NCBI GenBank assembly: GCA_048267165.1
Contig: JBLWYD010000006.1
Coordinates: forward strand, 56,130-120,129
Direction: 5' to 3'
Source: PGYR01 sp048267165
Lineage (GTDB): Bacteria > Bacteroidota > Ignavibacteria > Kapaibacteriales > UBA2268
Length of the DNA: 64,000 nucleotides
Below the pieces are notes generated by a model. The model had not been told where the DNA came from. It searched no databases and saw nothing but the letters and a program-made list of their open reading frames with translations. Each line of letters opens with the position of its first letter. Within the stretch, counting starts at the first letter, position 1. Position numbers and translations under genes: made by a program. Of the stretch, positions 26,342 through 36,000 are shown piece after piece.

Positions 26342-27493
26342 ATGAAAATGGAATATGACATTATAGTTTGTGGTGGTGGCATGTCTGGGCTAAGTCTAGC
26401 TTATAGGGCATTACTATCAGGCGTATGGGCAGACAAATCAATCCTTATAATAGACAAAAGCGACAAATCAACAAACGATAGAACTTGGTGTTTTTGGGAA
26501 AACTCTACTTCTCCTTTTGAAGAAATAATATACAGAAAGTGGGATGAGATGTCCTTTTTCAGTGTTGATAATAGGAGCTTCGCACTAGATACAACTGGTT
26601 ATAGTTATAATATGATACGAAGTATAGATTTCTATAATTTTACACTTGATTATCTGAAATCGCAGCCGAATGTAACTATAGTCAATGAGAGTATAATCAG
26701 CATTAATTCTTTGTCTAAGAGCTGCGAAGTAGTCACAGATAAGTCTAAATACCATTCAGAATATGTGTTCAACTCTATCTACAAAAAACCAAAATTAGAC
26801 GAAAAGCATACTTATCTGCTTCAGCACTTCAAAGGTGTCATAATAGAATCGAATGAGTTAAATCTAGATACTAAGCGAATACACTTGATGGACTTCCGTA
26901 CAGGTCAAGAAAATGGTAACACTTTCTTCTACGTACTACCCACTTCGGAGAAAACTGCACTTATAGAATATACACTATTCTCTGATAAGTTATTAGGGAA
27001 AGAGGTTTATGACCAAAAAATAGCGGAATACATTACCGAAGTACTAAATATCAAAGAATACAAGATAGTAGAAAGTGAATTCGGAGTAATACCGATGACT
27101 GATTATCCATTCGCTAGAGCTGATGGTAATATAATCAACATAGGAACGATGGGCGGAGATACTCGTGGTTCTACTGGGTACACCTTCACTAACACACAAA
27201 AGACTATCACAAAGATTATAGAAAGTTACCAATCAAATGGCACACCTCACTTCAAAGAAGAGCATATTTCAAACAAGTTTAAGCTCTATGATAGTACTAT
27301 GCTGAAAGTATTAGCAGACGGCAAATACCAAGGTCATCAGCTATTCACAGATATGTTCTCTACGGCAAAGGCGTATGATATACTCGCCTTTCTTGATAGT
27401 GAAAGCACACTTAAACAAGACGTCAAAGTAATCAAGACTCTAATCCCTCAATACTTCATCAAGCCCTTTTTCGAAAGCTGGCGAAATAGGTAG
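26342..27493 (+). CDS. crtY: Lycopene cyclase (CrtY/CrtL-type flavoprotein)
   Basis: A 383-residue protein with an N-terminal dinucleotide-binding motif (IIVCGGGMSGLSLAYRAL), the cyclase motif NDRTWCFWE and the segment LMDFRTGQ. The C-terminal G-D-T-R-G-S-T-G-Y motif (MGGDTRGSTGYTF) is also present. It closes the ionone rings of lycopene to give beta-carotene-type pigments, at the membrane. No phytoene synthase or desaturase genes are in this window, so the rest of the pathway must be elsewhere. It follows the LysE gene and precedes a 356-bp repeat-filled gap. Confidence 0.88.
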   Translation: MKMEYDIIVCGGGMSGLSLAYRALLSGVWADKSILIIDKSDKSTNDRTWCFWENSTSPFEEIIYRKWDEMSFFSVDNRSFALDTTGYSYNMIRSIDFYNFTLDYLKSQPNVTIVNESIISINSLSKSCEVVTDKSKYHSEYVFNSIYKKPKLDEKHTYLLQHFKGVIIESNELNLDTKRIHLMDFRTGQENGNTFFYVLPTSEKTALIEYTLFSDKLLGKEVYDQKIAEYITEVLNIKEYKIVESEFGVIPMTDYPFARADGNIINIGTMGGDTRGSTGYTFTNTQKTITKIIESYQSNGTPHFKEEHISNKFKLYDSTMLKVLADGKYQGHQLFTDMFSTAKAYDILAFLDSESTLKQDVKVIKTLIPQYFIKPFFESWRNR

Positions 27494-27849
27494 TGAATTA
27501 ATCGTTGGTAAAGCAAACGGTAGTATTAGTTGCCTGGACTCTTCTAACACCTTTGGTGTTCCCTACCTCTGATCATGCCATTGGCTTGACAGGCACGTCC
27601 TTTCAGTCCTCGCTGTGACAGGTTTATTCCTAGACTCTTCACTTCATCTCATTCCGTTCAGAGTGACGTGGGAATTCCCGAAATTCTTAAATTCTGCAAT
27701 TTCTGATTCTGACAAATAGTACTTATGAATCTGTGAAATCTTTTAATCTGATTAATCAGTGATTCAGAATAATTTCCTAGACTTTTTAACCACCCCGTCC
27801 TGCTTCGCAGTCCACCCCTCAAGAGGGGAATTATCGGAATTATTTTTTA
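27494..27849. repeat. Intergenic region with dispersed repeats (families D, F and E)
   Basis: There is no coding sequence. Three known-type segments are visible. Fragments of the CCTGGACTCTTC kind occur at 27534-27560 and 27637-27672. AATCTG-rich DNA follows at about 27690-27770 (family F, like 46120-46190 and 55895-55930). A family E copy on the minus strand lies at 27786-27833 (GGGGTGG and ACGGGGTGG blocks), just after the polA stop. The polA and crtY transcripts converge here. Confidence 0.6.
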
Positions 27850-30675
27850 CTAATGCGCTTCGAACCAATTGATACCAGTACCTGTGTCAACGACTACTGG
27901 TACATCACCGAGTGGTAATGCAGTACTCATCTTTTCTATTACTAGCTCTTTTAGTTCATCTAATTCGGATTTTACTACATCGAATACTAGCTCATCGTGT
28001 ACTTGGAGTATCATCTTCGATTTTAGCTTTCGCTTAGTCATTTCTTCGTCTATGTTTATCATTGCTATTTTCAGCATATCCGATGCAGTACCTTGTATAG
28101 GCATATTGATAGCTGCTCGCTCATCTGCATTTTTCAGCATTCTGTTTTTACTATTGATATTCGGGAAGTAACGACGACGACCACATAGTGTTTCGGCATA
28201 TCCTTTTACCCTTGCCGAATCAACAGTATCATCCATATACTTTATAATGCCGTGGTACTTTTCTTTGTAATTGTCAATTATATCTTTAGCATCGCCTCGG
28301 CTAATGCCCAAACGCTCTGCCAGACCGTAAGCACCCAGTCCGTACATTATTCCGAAGTTCACAGTCTTTGCTATTCGTCGCATATCCTGAGTGACTTGCT
28401 CTTGTGGTATATCGTTCAGAACAGCTGCTGTAGCAGCGTGAATATCATCACCATTTATGAAGCCACTTAGCATTTTCTCATCACCACATACATACGCCAT
28501 TATACGCAATTCGACTTGCGAGTAATCAGCTGCTAATAGTATATTCCCTTCACTTGGTATGAATGCCTTGCGGACTTTTTTACCCAAATCTGAACGGATT
28601 GGTATGTTCTGTAAATTTGGGTCCGTTGATGATAGTCTTCCTGTGCTTGCTACGGCTTGGTTATAAGTCGTATGTATCTTATTCGTTCCTTCGAATACCA
28701 TTCTAGGGAGCGATTCCACATAGGTGGATTGTAGCTTACTCAGCTGACGATAGTCTAGCACTAACTCTGCTATAGTGTGCATAGGTGCTAGTTGGCTGAG
28801 TACTTGCTCGTTTGTGCTATAACCAGTTTTAGTTTTCTTGACTGCTGGTATTCCCATCTTCTCGAACATTATCTCTGATAACTGTTTCGGAGAATTAATG
28901 TTGAATTGCTCTTCTGCTTCATCGTATATTGCTTCTTCCAGCTTATCTATTCTCTTGGAAATCTCTGCTTGTAGCTCTTCCAATGCGTCTATGTCTATGC
29001 TGACTCCGCACATTTCCATTTTGTTCAGAACAGTAATAGTCGGAAATTCTATCTCGTAAGCTAGTTTTTCTTGTGAGCTACCTAGTAAGGATGACTCCAT
29101 TTCGTTTTTAAGCTGCAGTGCCAAATCTGCATCTTCACATGCATAATCTGAAATATCCTCGGGGTTGAGGTCTGCCATGGACTTCTGGTCTTTCTTCTTC
29201 TCACCGATTAGAGACTTGATGGCAACTGGTTTGTAGCCCAACCATTTTTCAGAAAGGGCGTCTAGGTTTAGCTTTTCGTCTGGGTTGAGCACATAACTCG
29301 CTATCATCGAATCGAATACTATTGGAGCTATTAGTACATCATAACGCATTAGTATATATTGGTCGAATTTGATATTCTGTCCGCATTTACCAATCTTTTT
29401 GCTCTCGAGGATTGGTTTCAGCATATCAATTACATAATTTATAGATAGTGATTTGTCAGCTCTTAGCTTGCGGTTCATATAAGTTTCATCTATCTCTTCT
29501 TGCTCGAATAGTGACTTATTCTGAGGCTTTATTAGCTCCAATTCACTATTGTCAATTACTGGTATATAGTATCCCGTTTTCTCTTTGAAAGATAAGGCTA
29601 TTCCTACTATATCACATTCATTCTTATTTAAACCAGAAGTTTCCAAATCAACTGAAAGTACATCGTGCTTCTCTATTTCAGCGACCAAATCTATTAAACC
29701 TTGGTTAGTATTTACCATTTTATAATCGTTTTCAATAGACTCTATCGTCTCTAATTCTGCACCTTCTTCCTCAAATTCAGGAGGGCTTACACTCCCTGTT
29801 CTACCAGAGCGTTCGAACCATCTAGTTCGCAGTGTACGGAATCCTTGGTGTGCTAAGAACTTGTCTAGTTCCTCATAGTTTGTGTCTTTGAATTCATAAT
29901 CATCAAAGTTGAACTCTATCGGGCAATCTTTTTTCAGAGTTACTAGTTGCTTGGAGAGGAAAGCCATTTCTTTATGTTCTACTAGCTTTGCTTTTACTGA
30001 CTTACTACGTATCTCGTCCAAATTCTCATAAACACCTTCCAGCGACTCATACTGCTCTATTAGAGGGAATGCTGTCTTTATTCCAATACCTTTTACACCT
30101 GGGATATTATCTACCGAATCGCCAATCAGTGCTTGAACATCTATAACTTGATCGGGGCGAACACCGAATTTCTCTCGAACTTCTGGGTAGTCAACGACTT
30201 CTAATGCGCCGCCTTTGTGGGCAGGTTTTAATATTTTAATATGGTCGGTTACTAGCTGGTAGTAATCTTTATCACTCGTTAAGCAATATGAATCTATTTC
30301 TTGTTCTGATGCTTTATTTGCCAAAGTAGCTATCAAATCATCTGCTTCAAATCCATCTAGTTCCATCTGAGAAATCCCAAACAGATTAAGCATTTCTTTT
30401 ATCTTAGTTATCTGTGGTCCCAAATCCTCGGGGAATTCAGCTCTATTTGCCTTGTATAGATCATACATTTCGTTCCTGAAAGTAGGAGCGTGAGTATCGT
30501 AAACTACTAATATATGTTTTGGGTCATATTTATCTAATAGTGACGTAAGTATATTGGCAAAGCCGAAAACCGCACCAGTTGGCTCACCAACAGTATTGGT
30601 CAACTCTGAACGAAACATAGCGTGGTAAGCTCTGAAAACTAGTGACATTCCGTCAACCATAAAAAATCTAGGCAT
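27850..30675 (-). CDS. polA: DNA polymerase I
   Basis: A 941-residue three-domain polymerase for Okazaki fragment processing and repair. The N-terminal 5'-3' nuclease (about 1-290) shows VVYDTHAPTFRNEM and the GADDLIATLA-like EADDLIATL. The 3'-5' proofreading domain keeps its acidic motifs (DLETSGL about 343, and YACEDADLAL). The polymerase domain has motif A (AADYSQVELRIMAY, about 715), motif B (RRIAKTVNFGIMYG) and motif C (VHDELVFDV, about 893). Proofreading therefore looks intact. The gene starts 12 bp after the plsY stop, as last gene of the maf-permease-plsY-polA operon. Confidence 0.97.
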   Translation of the reverse strand: MPRFFMVDGMSLVFRAYHAMFRSELTNTVGEPTGAVFGFANILTSLLDKYDPKHILVVYDTHAPTFRNEMYDLYKANRAEFPEDLGPQITKIKEMLNLFGISQMELDGFEADDLIATLANKASEQEIDSYCLTSDKDYYQLVTDHIKILKPAHKGGALEVVDYPEVREKFGVRPDQVIDVQALIGDSVDNIPGVKGIGIKTAFPLIEQYESLEGVYENLDEIRSKSVKAKLVEHKEMAFLSKQLVTLKKDCPIEFNFDDYEFKDTNYEELDKFLAHQGFRTLRTRWFERSGRTGSVSPPEFEEEGAELETIESIENDYKMVNTNQGLIDLVAEIEKHDVLSVDLETSGLNKNECDIVGIALSFKEKTGYYIPVIDNSELELIKPQNKSLFEQEEIDETYMNRKLRADKSLSINYVIDMLKPILESKKIGKCGQNIKFDQYILMRYDVLIAPIVFDSMIASYVLNPDEKLNLDALSEKWLGYKPVAIKSLIGEKKKDQKSMADLNPEDISDYACEDADLALQLKNEMESSLLGSSQEKLAYEIEFPTITVLNKMEMCGVSIDIDALEELQAEISKRIDKLEEAIYDEAEEQFNINSPKQLSEIMFEKMGIPAVKKTKTGYSTNEQVLSQLAPMHTIAELVLDYRQLSKLQSTYVESLPRMVFEGTNKIHTTYNQAVASTGRLSSTDPNLQNIPIRSDLGKKVRKAFIPSEGNILLAADYSQVELRIMAYVCGDEKMLSGFINGDDIHAATAAVLNDIPQEQVTQDMRRIAKTVNFGIMYGLGAYGLAERLGISRGDAKDIIDNYKEKYHGIIKYMDDTVDSARVKGYAETLCGRRRYFPNINSKNRMLKNADERAAINMPIQGTASDMLKIAMINIDEEMTKRKLKSKMILQVHDELVFDVVKSELDELKELVIEKMSTALPLGDVPVVVDTGTGINWFEAH

Positions 30676-30687
30676 AATATTCCTTTC

Positions 30688-31326
30688 CTATTCGCTGAAT
30701 AATTTCTTTTCTTCTATTAACTTCTGCAATGGCTCGACGTGTTTTAGTAATATAACAAACGCAAGCATTGCAACAAGTTGAAAGTATCTAGTAGCATCTT
30801 CGAAAGCTACAAAAGTTGTGATTTCTATTAATTTATCTGGTGAAATCATCACCATTATCGGTGCTCCAATAGTCGCTAAAGCATTAGCCACGTGTACATT
30901 CTTTCGGACTCCATTATACGAGATAATCCACACAATACCCCATTGGAAAATAGCAAGTGGGTTGATAAAAAGTAGCACTCCGACAGCCGTAGCTAATCCT
31001 CGCCCACCTTTCATACGTAACCACAGATTGAAGTTATGCCCTATAACAGCGAAAACCCCTGCGTAAGATAGTAGCAACATCAATTCATCACTTTGTGGGA
31101 ATAGCATATATACTGTCATACAAGCCAAAAAACCTTTGAATCCATCAAGGATAAACACAGCAAAACCAATCCACTTTTTCCCAGTGATTTCGTAGCTATT
31201 CATAGCCCCTGCGTTTTTACTACCTTCTACCGTGAGGTCTAGTCCAGTTGCTTGTTTCACTATTATCTTCGAAAACGCAATTGACCCGAGTAAATAACCT
31301 ATAATTCCTGCTATTAAACCATCCAT
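30688..31326 (-). CDS. plsY: Glycerol-3-phosphate acyltransferase PlsY
   Basis: A 212-residue membrane enzyme with several hydrophobic helices. It carries the three PlsY motifs: GSIAFSK near residue 15, the phosphate-binding EGSKNAGAMN (usually GSKNPGATN) and GHNFNLWLRMKGGRGLAT. It transfers an acyl group from acyl-phosphate to glycerol-3-phosphate in phospholipid synthesis. The Pro-to-Ala and Thr-to-Met changes in motif 2 are unusual but conservative. Its ATG directly follows the stop of the ABC permease gene, which indicates co-translation. Confidence 0.9.
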   Translation of the reverse strand: MDGLIAGIIGYLLGSIAFSKIIVKQATGLDLTVEGSKNAGAMNSYEITGKKWIGFAVFILDGFKGFLACMTVYMLFPQSDELMLLLSYAGVFAVIGHNFNLWLRMKGGRGLATAVGVLLFINPLAIFQWGIVWIISYNGVRKNVHVANALATIGAPIMVMISPDKLIEITTFVAFEDATRYFQLVAMLAFVILLKHVEPLQKLIEEKKLFSE

Positions 31327-32208
31327 CTAGTATTTCTCCCTCAGTAATTTCATCTGTAAAAGTGATATCATCAATATAATAAAAAATAGTACATAAGCCA
31401 CTGCCGAAGCGTAACCCATTTTATCGGCCATCTCGAATGCGTTCTGATATACTTGATATACCAGAGTTGACGTCTCGTTGAGCGGCCCGCCTTTAGTCAT
31501 CACGTATATTTCTATAAATACTTGGAACGATTTTATAGTATTCACAACTAATATAAATAGCAAAGTCGGTTTCAGCATTGGTAAAGTTATACTCTTAAAC
31601 TGTTGCCACGGCGATGCGTCAGATATGTCGGCTGCTTCGTATAGTTCTTTGGGTATAGTCTGCAATCCAGCCAATACTATTATCATATAGTATCCAGTCG
31701 CTATCCATATATCCATAGCCATAATAGCTGGCAGTGCAGTCTCAACTGACTGAAGCCAACCATCGGGTTGACCGCCCATTCCTACCATTTGAAGGAGGGT
31801 ATTTATGTACCCTTCTTTGCTATATAGATTCTTGAAAATCAGTGCTATCACTACGAGTGATGTCACCGATGGCAGAAAGTATGCTGCCTTGAAAAATTCT
31901 TTTAGTTTGCCATTGGTTCTATCTACTAGCACTGCCAATAAGGTCGCCAACGTAGTGGTAATAGGCACAGTAACGAATACAAAAATAAGTGTATTCGATA
32001 ATGATTTGAGGAAAGTCTCATCAGAAAAAAGAGCTGTGTAGTTCCCCAATCCTATGAAATTAGTCTCATTACTCAGAGTTTTATATTCGGATAAGCTAAG
32101 TATAAAGGAGTAAATAACTGGATACGCCCAAAACACAAGGAAAGTCAAAATCCAAGGTAATAGGAGTAAAAAGATATTCGCTCTTTCTCTATTCTTATAA
32201 CTTATCAT
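31327..32208 (-). CDS. MalF/UgpA-type sugar ABC transporter permease
   Basis: A 293-residue inner-membrane protein with six predicted helices and the ABC permease EAA loop (EAADISDASPWQQFKSITLPML, split here: EAADISDASPW then QQFKSITLPML). Overall it resembles MalF/UgpA-type subunits of carbohydrate importers. No second permease, binding protein or ATPase is adjacent, so its partners must be elsewhere. It overlaps maf by 14 bp upstream and abuts plsY downstream. The location of a lone sugar permease inside a housekeeping operon is unexpected. Confidence 0.9.
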   Translation of the reverse strand: MISYKNRERANIFLLLLPWILTFLVFWAYPVIYSFILSLSEYKTLSNETNFIGLGNYTALFSDETFLKSLSNTLIFVFVTVPITTTLATLLAVLVDRTNGKLKEFFKAAYFLPSVTSLVVIALIFKNLYSKEGYINTLLQMVGMGGQPDGWLQSVETALPAIMAMDIWIATGYYMIIVLAGLQTIPKELYEAADISDASPWQQFKSITLPMLKPTLLFILVVNTIKSFQVFIEIYVMTKGGPLNETSTLVYQVYQNAFEMADKMGYASAVAYVLFFIILMISLLQMKLLREKY

Positions 32209-32794
32209 TGAAATCCTTTATCTCCTGGTAGAATCTCGATAGTGGGAAACCGACTATATTATAATAACAGCCGACTATACTTTCTACGAAGACTGAGCCG
32301 AAATCGTCTTGTATGCCGTAGCTTCCAGCTTTATCCATAGGTGAGCCAGTGGCTATATAGGCGTACTTCTCTCTTTCACCTAGCTCACGGAAAGTAACAT
32401 CGGTCTTCACGTAGAAGTTAACCAATTTATCATAATGAACAAGCGAAACACCAGTATAAACCTGATGCGTTTTACCACTTAACTGAGTTAACATAGAATA
32501 TGCTTCTTGCTCATCGGCTGGTTTATTCAAGAGTACATCATCCAAATAGACAGTCGTGTCCGAACCGATGACAATTTTGTCCTGCTTGAAATTGGCTACG
32601 TGCTTTGCTTTGCGACTAGCTAGCTCCATCACGAACTTCGCAGGGTCTTGCTCGGTAATAACGTCCTCATCTATATCAGCAGGAATGACATCGAATTTCA
32701 GTCCTATTTGTTCCAACAACTTCTTACGGCGAGGAGAGCCGGAGGCAAGTATAACCTCGTGTTTTAAATCTAAAATTTGTGCTAAATCTAACAT
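32195..32794 (-). CDS. maf: Maf-type nucleotide pyrophosphatase
   Basis: A 199-residue protein of the Maf/HAM1-related family. The N-terminal ILASGSPRRKKLLEQIG motif and the downstream VIGSDTTVYLDD and GSYGIQDDFG motifs are all present. Maf proteins hydrolyse non-canonical or modified nucleoside triphosphates and have been linked to division arrest. It is first in the minus-strand operon with the ABC permease, plsY and polA. A consensus -7 box (TATATTTG) lies 36-43 bp upstream of the start. Confidence 0.93.
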   Translation of the reverse strand: MLDLAQILDLKHEVILASGSPRRKKLLEQIGLKFDVIPADIDEDVITEQDPAKFVMELASRKAKHVANFKQDKIVIGSDTTVYLDDVLLNKPADEQEAYSMLTQLSGKTHQVYTGVSLVHYDKLVNFYVKTDVTFRELGEREKYAYIATGSPMDKAGSYGIQDDFGSVFVESIVGCYYNIVGFPLSRFYQEIKDFNDKL

Positions 32795-32829
32795 AATTAC
32801 TATTATTATCGTTTCATTTTGATACTCAG

Positions 32830-32837
32830 CAAATATA
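32830..32837 (-). promoter_or_regulatory. -7 promoter box of the maf-polA operon
   Basis: Minus-strand TATATTTG fits TAnnTTTG exactly. A TTTG-type -33 box is not evident upstream. The predicted 5' leader is about 30 nt. Confidence 0.55.
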
Positions 32838-32973
32838 TGAAATTAGAATTTAGCTTACCGAATTACTTTAAAACTATTGGTGGAATTAGAGGGGTAATCT
32901 CTTAAATTTTAATGCCTATTTCTTTCAGACCAAGCTGAATGTAAGATTAATCGCATTAAGATTACAGAACTTC

Positions 32974-33039
32974 GTAGAGACGTATTGCATACGTCTCAAA
33001 ATGAAAATGGAATCAGAGACGTATGCAATACGTCTCTAC
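32974..33039. repeat. Nested palindrome repeat, family A
   Basis: Two perfect 24-base inverted arms (32974-32997 and 33016-33039) surround an 18-base spacer. Each arm contains its own palindrome (GAGACGTA/TACGTCTC), so either a long stem or two smaller hairpins can form. It sits 14 bp beyond the stop of the large T9SS gene. Degenerate relatives lie at 36803-36860 and 47859-47908. The rest of 32795-33053 holds only the maf promoter. Confidence 0.8.
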
Positions 33040-33053
33040 AATGTAAAATCACA

Positions 33054-36000
33054 CTACTCCACCACTATAACACTCTTAGTAATAGCATCGTAAGGAGTAA
33101 TCAACCGTACTTGATATAACCCACTAGGTATATTGATTGTATTTATTTGCATCTGCTTCGACTTTGTAGATTGTGTCCACTCATCTGAGTAGATAACTCT
33201 ACCATCAGTAGCTACAAGCTCTAGTTTCATTGTCCCTTGTACACCAGTGGTGATGTCAATGTTCAGTTGCTCACTAGCTGGGTTTGGTGATATATCAAGA
33301 GTTGTTGGGTCAAATGTAGTGATGTTTCTTAGTGGAAATACGCAAACCGAATCTATGTAAATCCTACCAGGTTGCTCTATAACTTCAATATATGGATTAG
33401 TGAATGAGTAGATAGGGAACGTAATATCATATTCCAAATCATCTGATAATAATATTGTTCCAGTTAGGTTATGGATATTAGTTTTTGCTTTATTAATTGG
33501 TTGATTCTGAGTTATAGTATAACTATCGTTCGTGAAGAATACAGTTCTATCAATATCTGTTGTGATAGTGTATTCTTGAGCTGGTAAATCGGCTTCGCAT
33601 TCTAGATAAACTGGAATAGTTTCTATTTGACCGATTTGGGTGTAAATATCTTCTGTGCTGATTGTAGTTCTCGCATATACTGTTGCTGTTATCGGTATGG
33701 TAATAACTGTATCGCATGGATCTACAATGCTAATATCAATACTGTTGTTGAATGGTCCTAGTTGTGTCGGTACAAAATCATAGTTGTATGGATATGATTG
33801 TCCATCTGCTATTGTTTGACCGTTAGCTAAAGTAATTTCAAATCCACTGTTGTTAGTTATAGTAGTATTATCTGACTTAGTTTCTGTTATATAAACCTTA
33901 CCAAAATCAATTTTGTCCTTGCTAATATCGAATTTCTGTTCATATTTAGCAACCGTGTGTGTTTCTGTTTCACTACATCCATTGCTATCAGTTACGGTTA
34001 GGGTATATGTTCCTGCTTGATTGACTTCAATTTCTTTGGTGATTTCATTAGTCGACCATAAGTATTCTGCGAAGTCTTCGCTACTGCTAAGTACAGCAGT
34101 TTCATTATTACAAATGATAGTTTCACCCAATATCTCAAACTCAGGGGTTGGGCTTTCGTTGACTATGAACTCGTATGTACCAACACATCCAGCTTTGCTT
34201 ACTGTTACAGAATATTTTCCTGGTTGTGTTACAATTATAACTGGTGTTTCTTCGCCGTTGCTCCACTTGTATGTGTAGCTTGGGTCGTTGGGAAGAGCTT
34301 CTAAAGTTGCAGATTGACCAGAGCAAATGTCTCCACCTATGATATCAGGTTGCAGGTTGTCTTCAACGCTGATTGCGATTTCTGTACTGTCAGTACAACC
34401 AGTTCTCGTATCGGTAATTATTAGCTTGTAAGTTCCACTCTCACTTACATAGATTCCCCTTGTTGTAGCTCCTGTGTTCCACTCGTAGCTATAGTTCTGA
34501 GGTGTATATTTTGATTCCAAAAGGGTTGAATCGCCCTTACATATTGTTGTTGGTGTAGGTTTTAGGTCTGCATTTACTTTCGGGTGGTCTTTCACTTCTA
34601 TTGTTCGTGATACAGTACACCCCTCTTCTGTTTTAGCTGTCAATGTGAATTTATCTGGAGTGGTTATAGTTATTGAACGAGTCTTTTCGCCATTCGACCA
34701 CTTATATTCAGGGTATTCATCTGTACTTGTAAGCGTTACTGATTCGCCTGTGCATTTAATTGTATCTCCTTCTATTGCTAATTCACTATCCCCATAGAAT
34801 ATTATGTCAATTGAAGTCATTCCTTCGCAACCAAATGTGTCGATTACTGACACACTATATGTTCCACTCTTATATACTCTTGTTACTGGTGTAGTGTCAC
34901 CAGTTGACCATAAGTAATGTTCATATTCTTTTTCTGTACTAAGTATTAGCTCACTTCCTACACATAGTTTTTTATCTGGTCTTTTTAATATTATTGGTTT
35001 TGGAGATACATTGACTTTCACATAAGTTTCTGCTGTATAGGGTACTTCTCCACCATTAACAGTAACAATATAAATTCCTTCATCAGCTTTTGTTAAGTTC
35101 TTCAATAAGGGATTCTGTTCATCCGAAGTAAAGCCATTTGGTCCTGTCCAACTATAAATTGTGTCTGCTTGCGGATAGACAACGAAAGACTCTAATTGCA
35201 ATTCAATACTTTCACAAACTGAGTATTTTGATTTAGTATAAACTCTCAAGTACTGCGATGTAGGGATGTTAGGGAATTCCCAGAATTTTTGTTCATTTCC
35301 ACCTTTAGCCATGACATTTTTAAAAATTACATGTTTTTCAGCCGTAGGACTAATTTCAAATTCTGAAATAAGAATACCCCCCTCACAATCTAAACCCGAT
35401 AATAGATCTTTCCAAGATGCATAAATTTTACCATTTGGGGCTAGTTGCAAAGCGTGAGCAGACGTATTGATACCGCCATAAGTTGGAGTTATTATTTTAT
35501 TTACCATTTCCTCAAATAAATCTACTTTGAGAAGATAGAATTCCTGACCTTTAATCCATAAATCACTTAAAAAAAGAAACCTACTATCTTCACTAAACTC
35601 TGCACTTACACCGTTTGTGCCTAAAGTTGTGCTGATTTTCTTGATGAAATGACCCGTTAATGGATTAAACTCAAGTAGTTCAAAATATGACTCTTGGGAG
35701 TTAGTTGTACTATAGTTATTTCCCAACCTATTAAAAACAGCAATAATATATTGTCCATTGGGGGAGGATTTAATCATACTACAATTAAAACCAAATGAAA
35801 CATTGCGAAGTTTTGATATTAGCTGACTATTTGGCTCTTTAACTACTCCATCTTGATTAACTAATCGAGAGGTGTAATTTTCTGAAGATTCGTTATAAGT
35901 AATTAACCAATAATCATTTGTTTTGAAATTCTTAATGGCGTGTAAACCACCTGATATGTAGTTTGATTTGAAAATTTTGTCTTTAACAATGAAGTTATCA

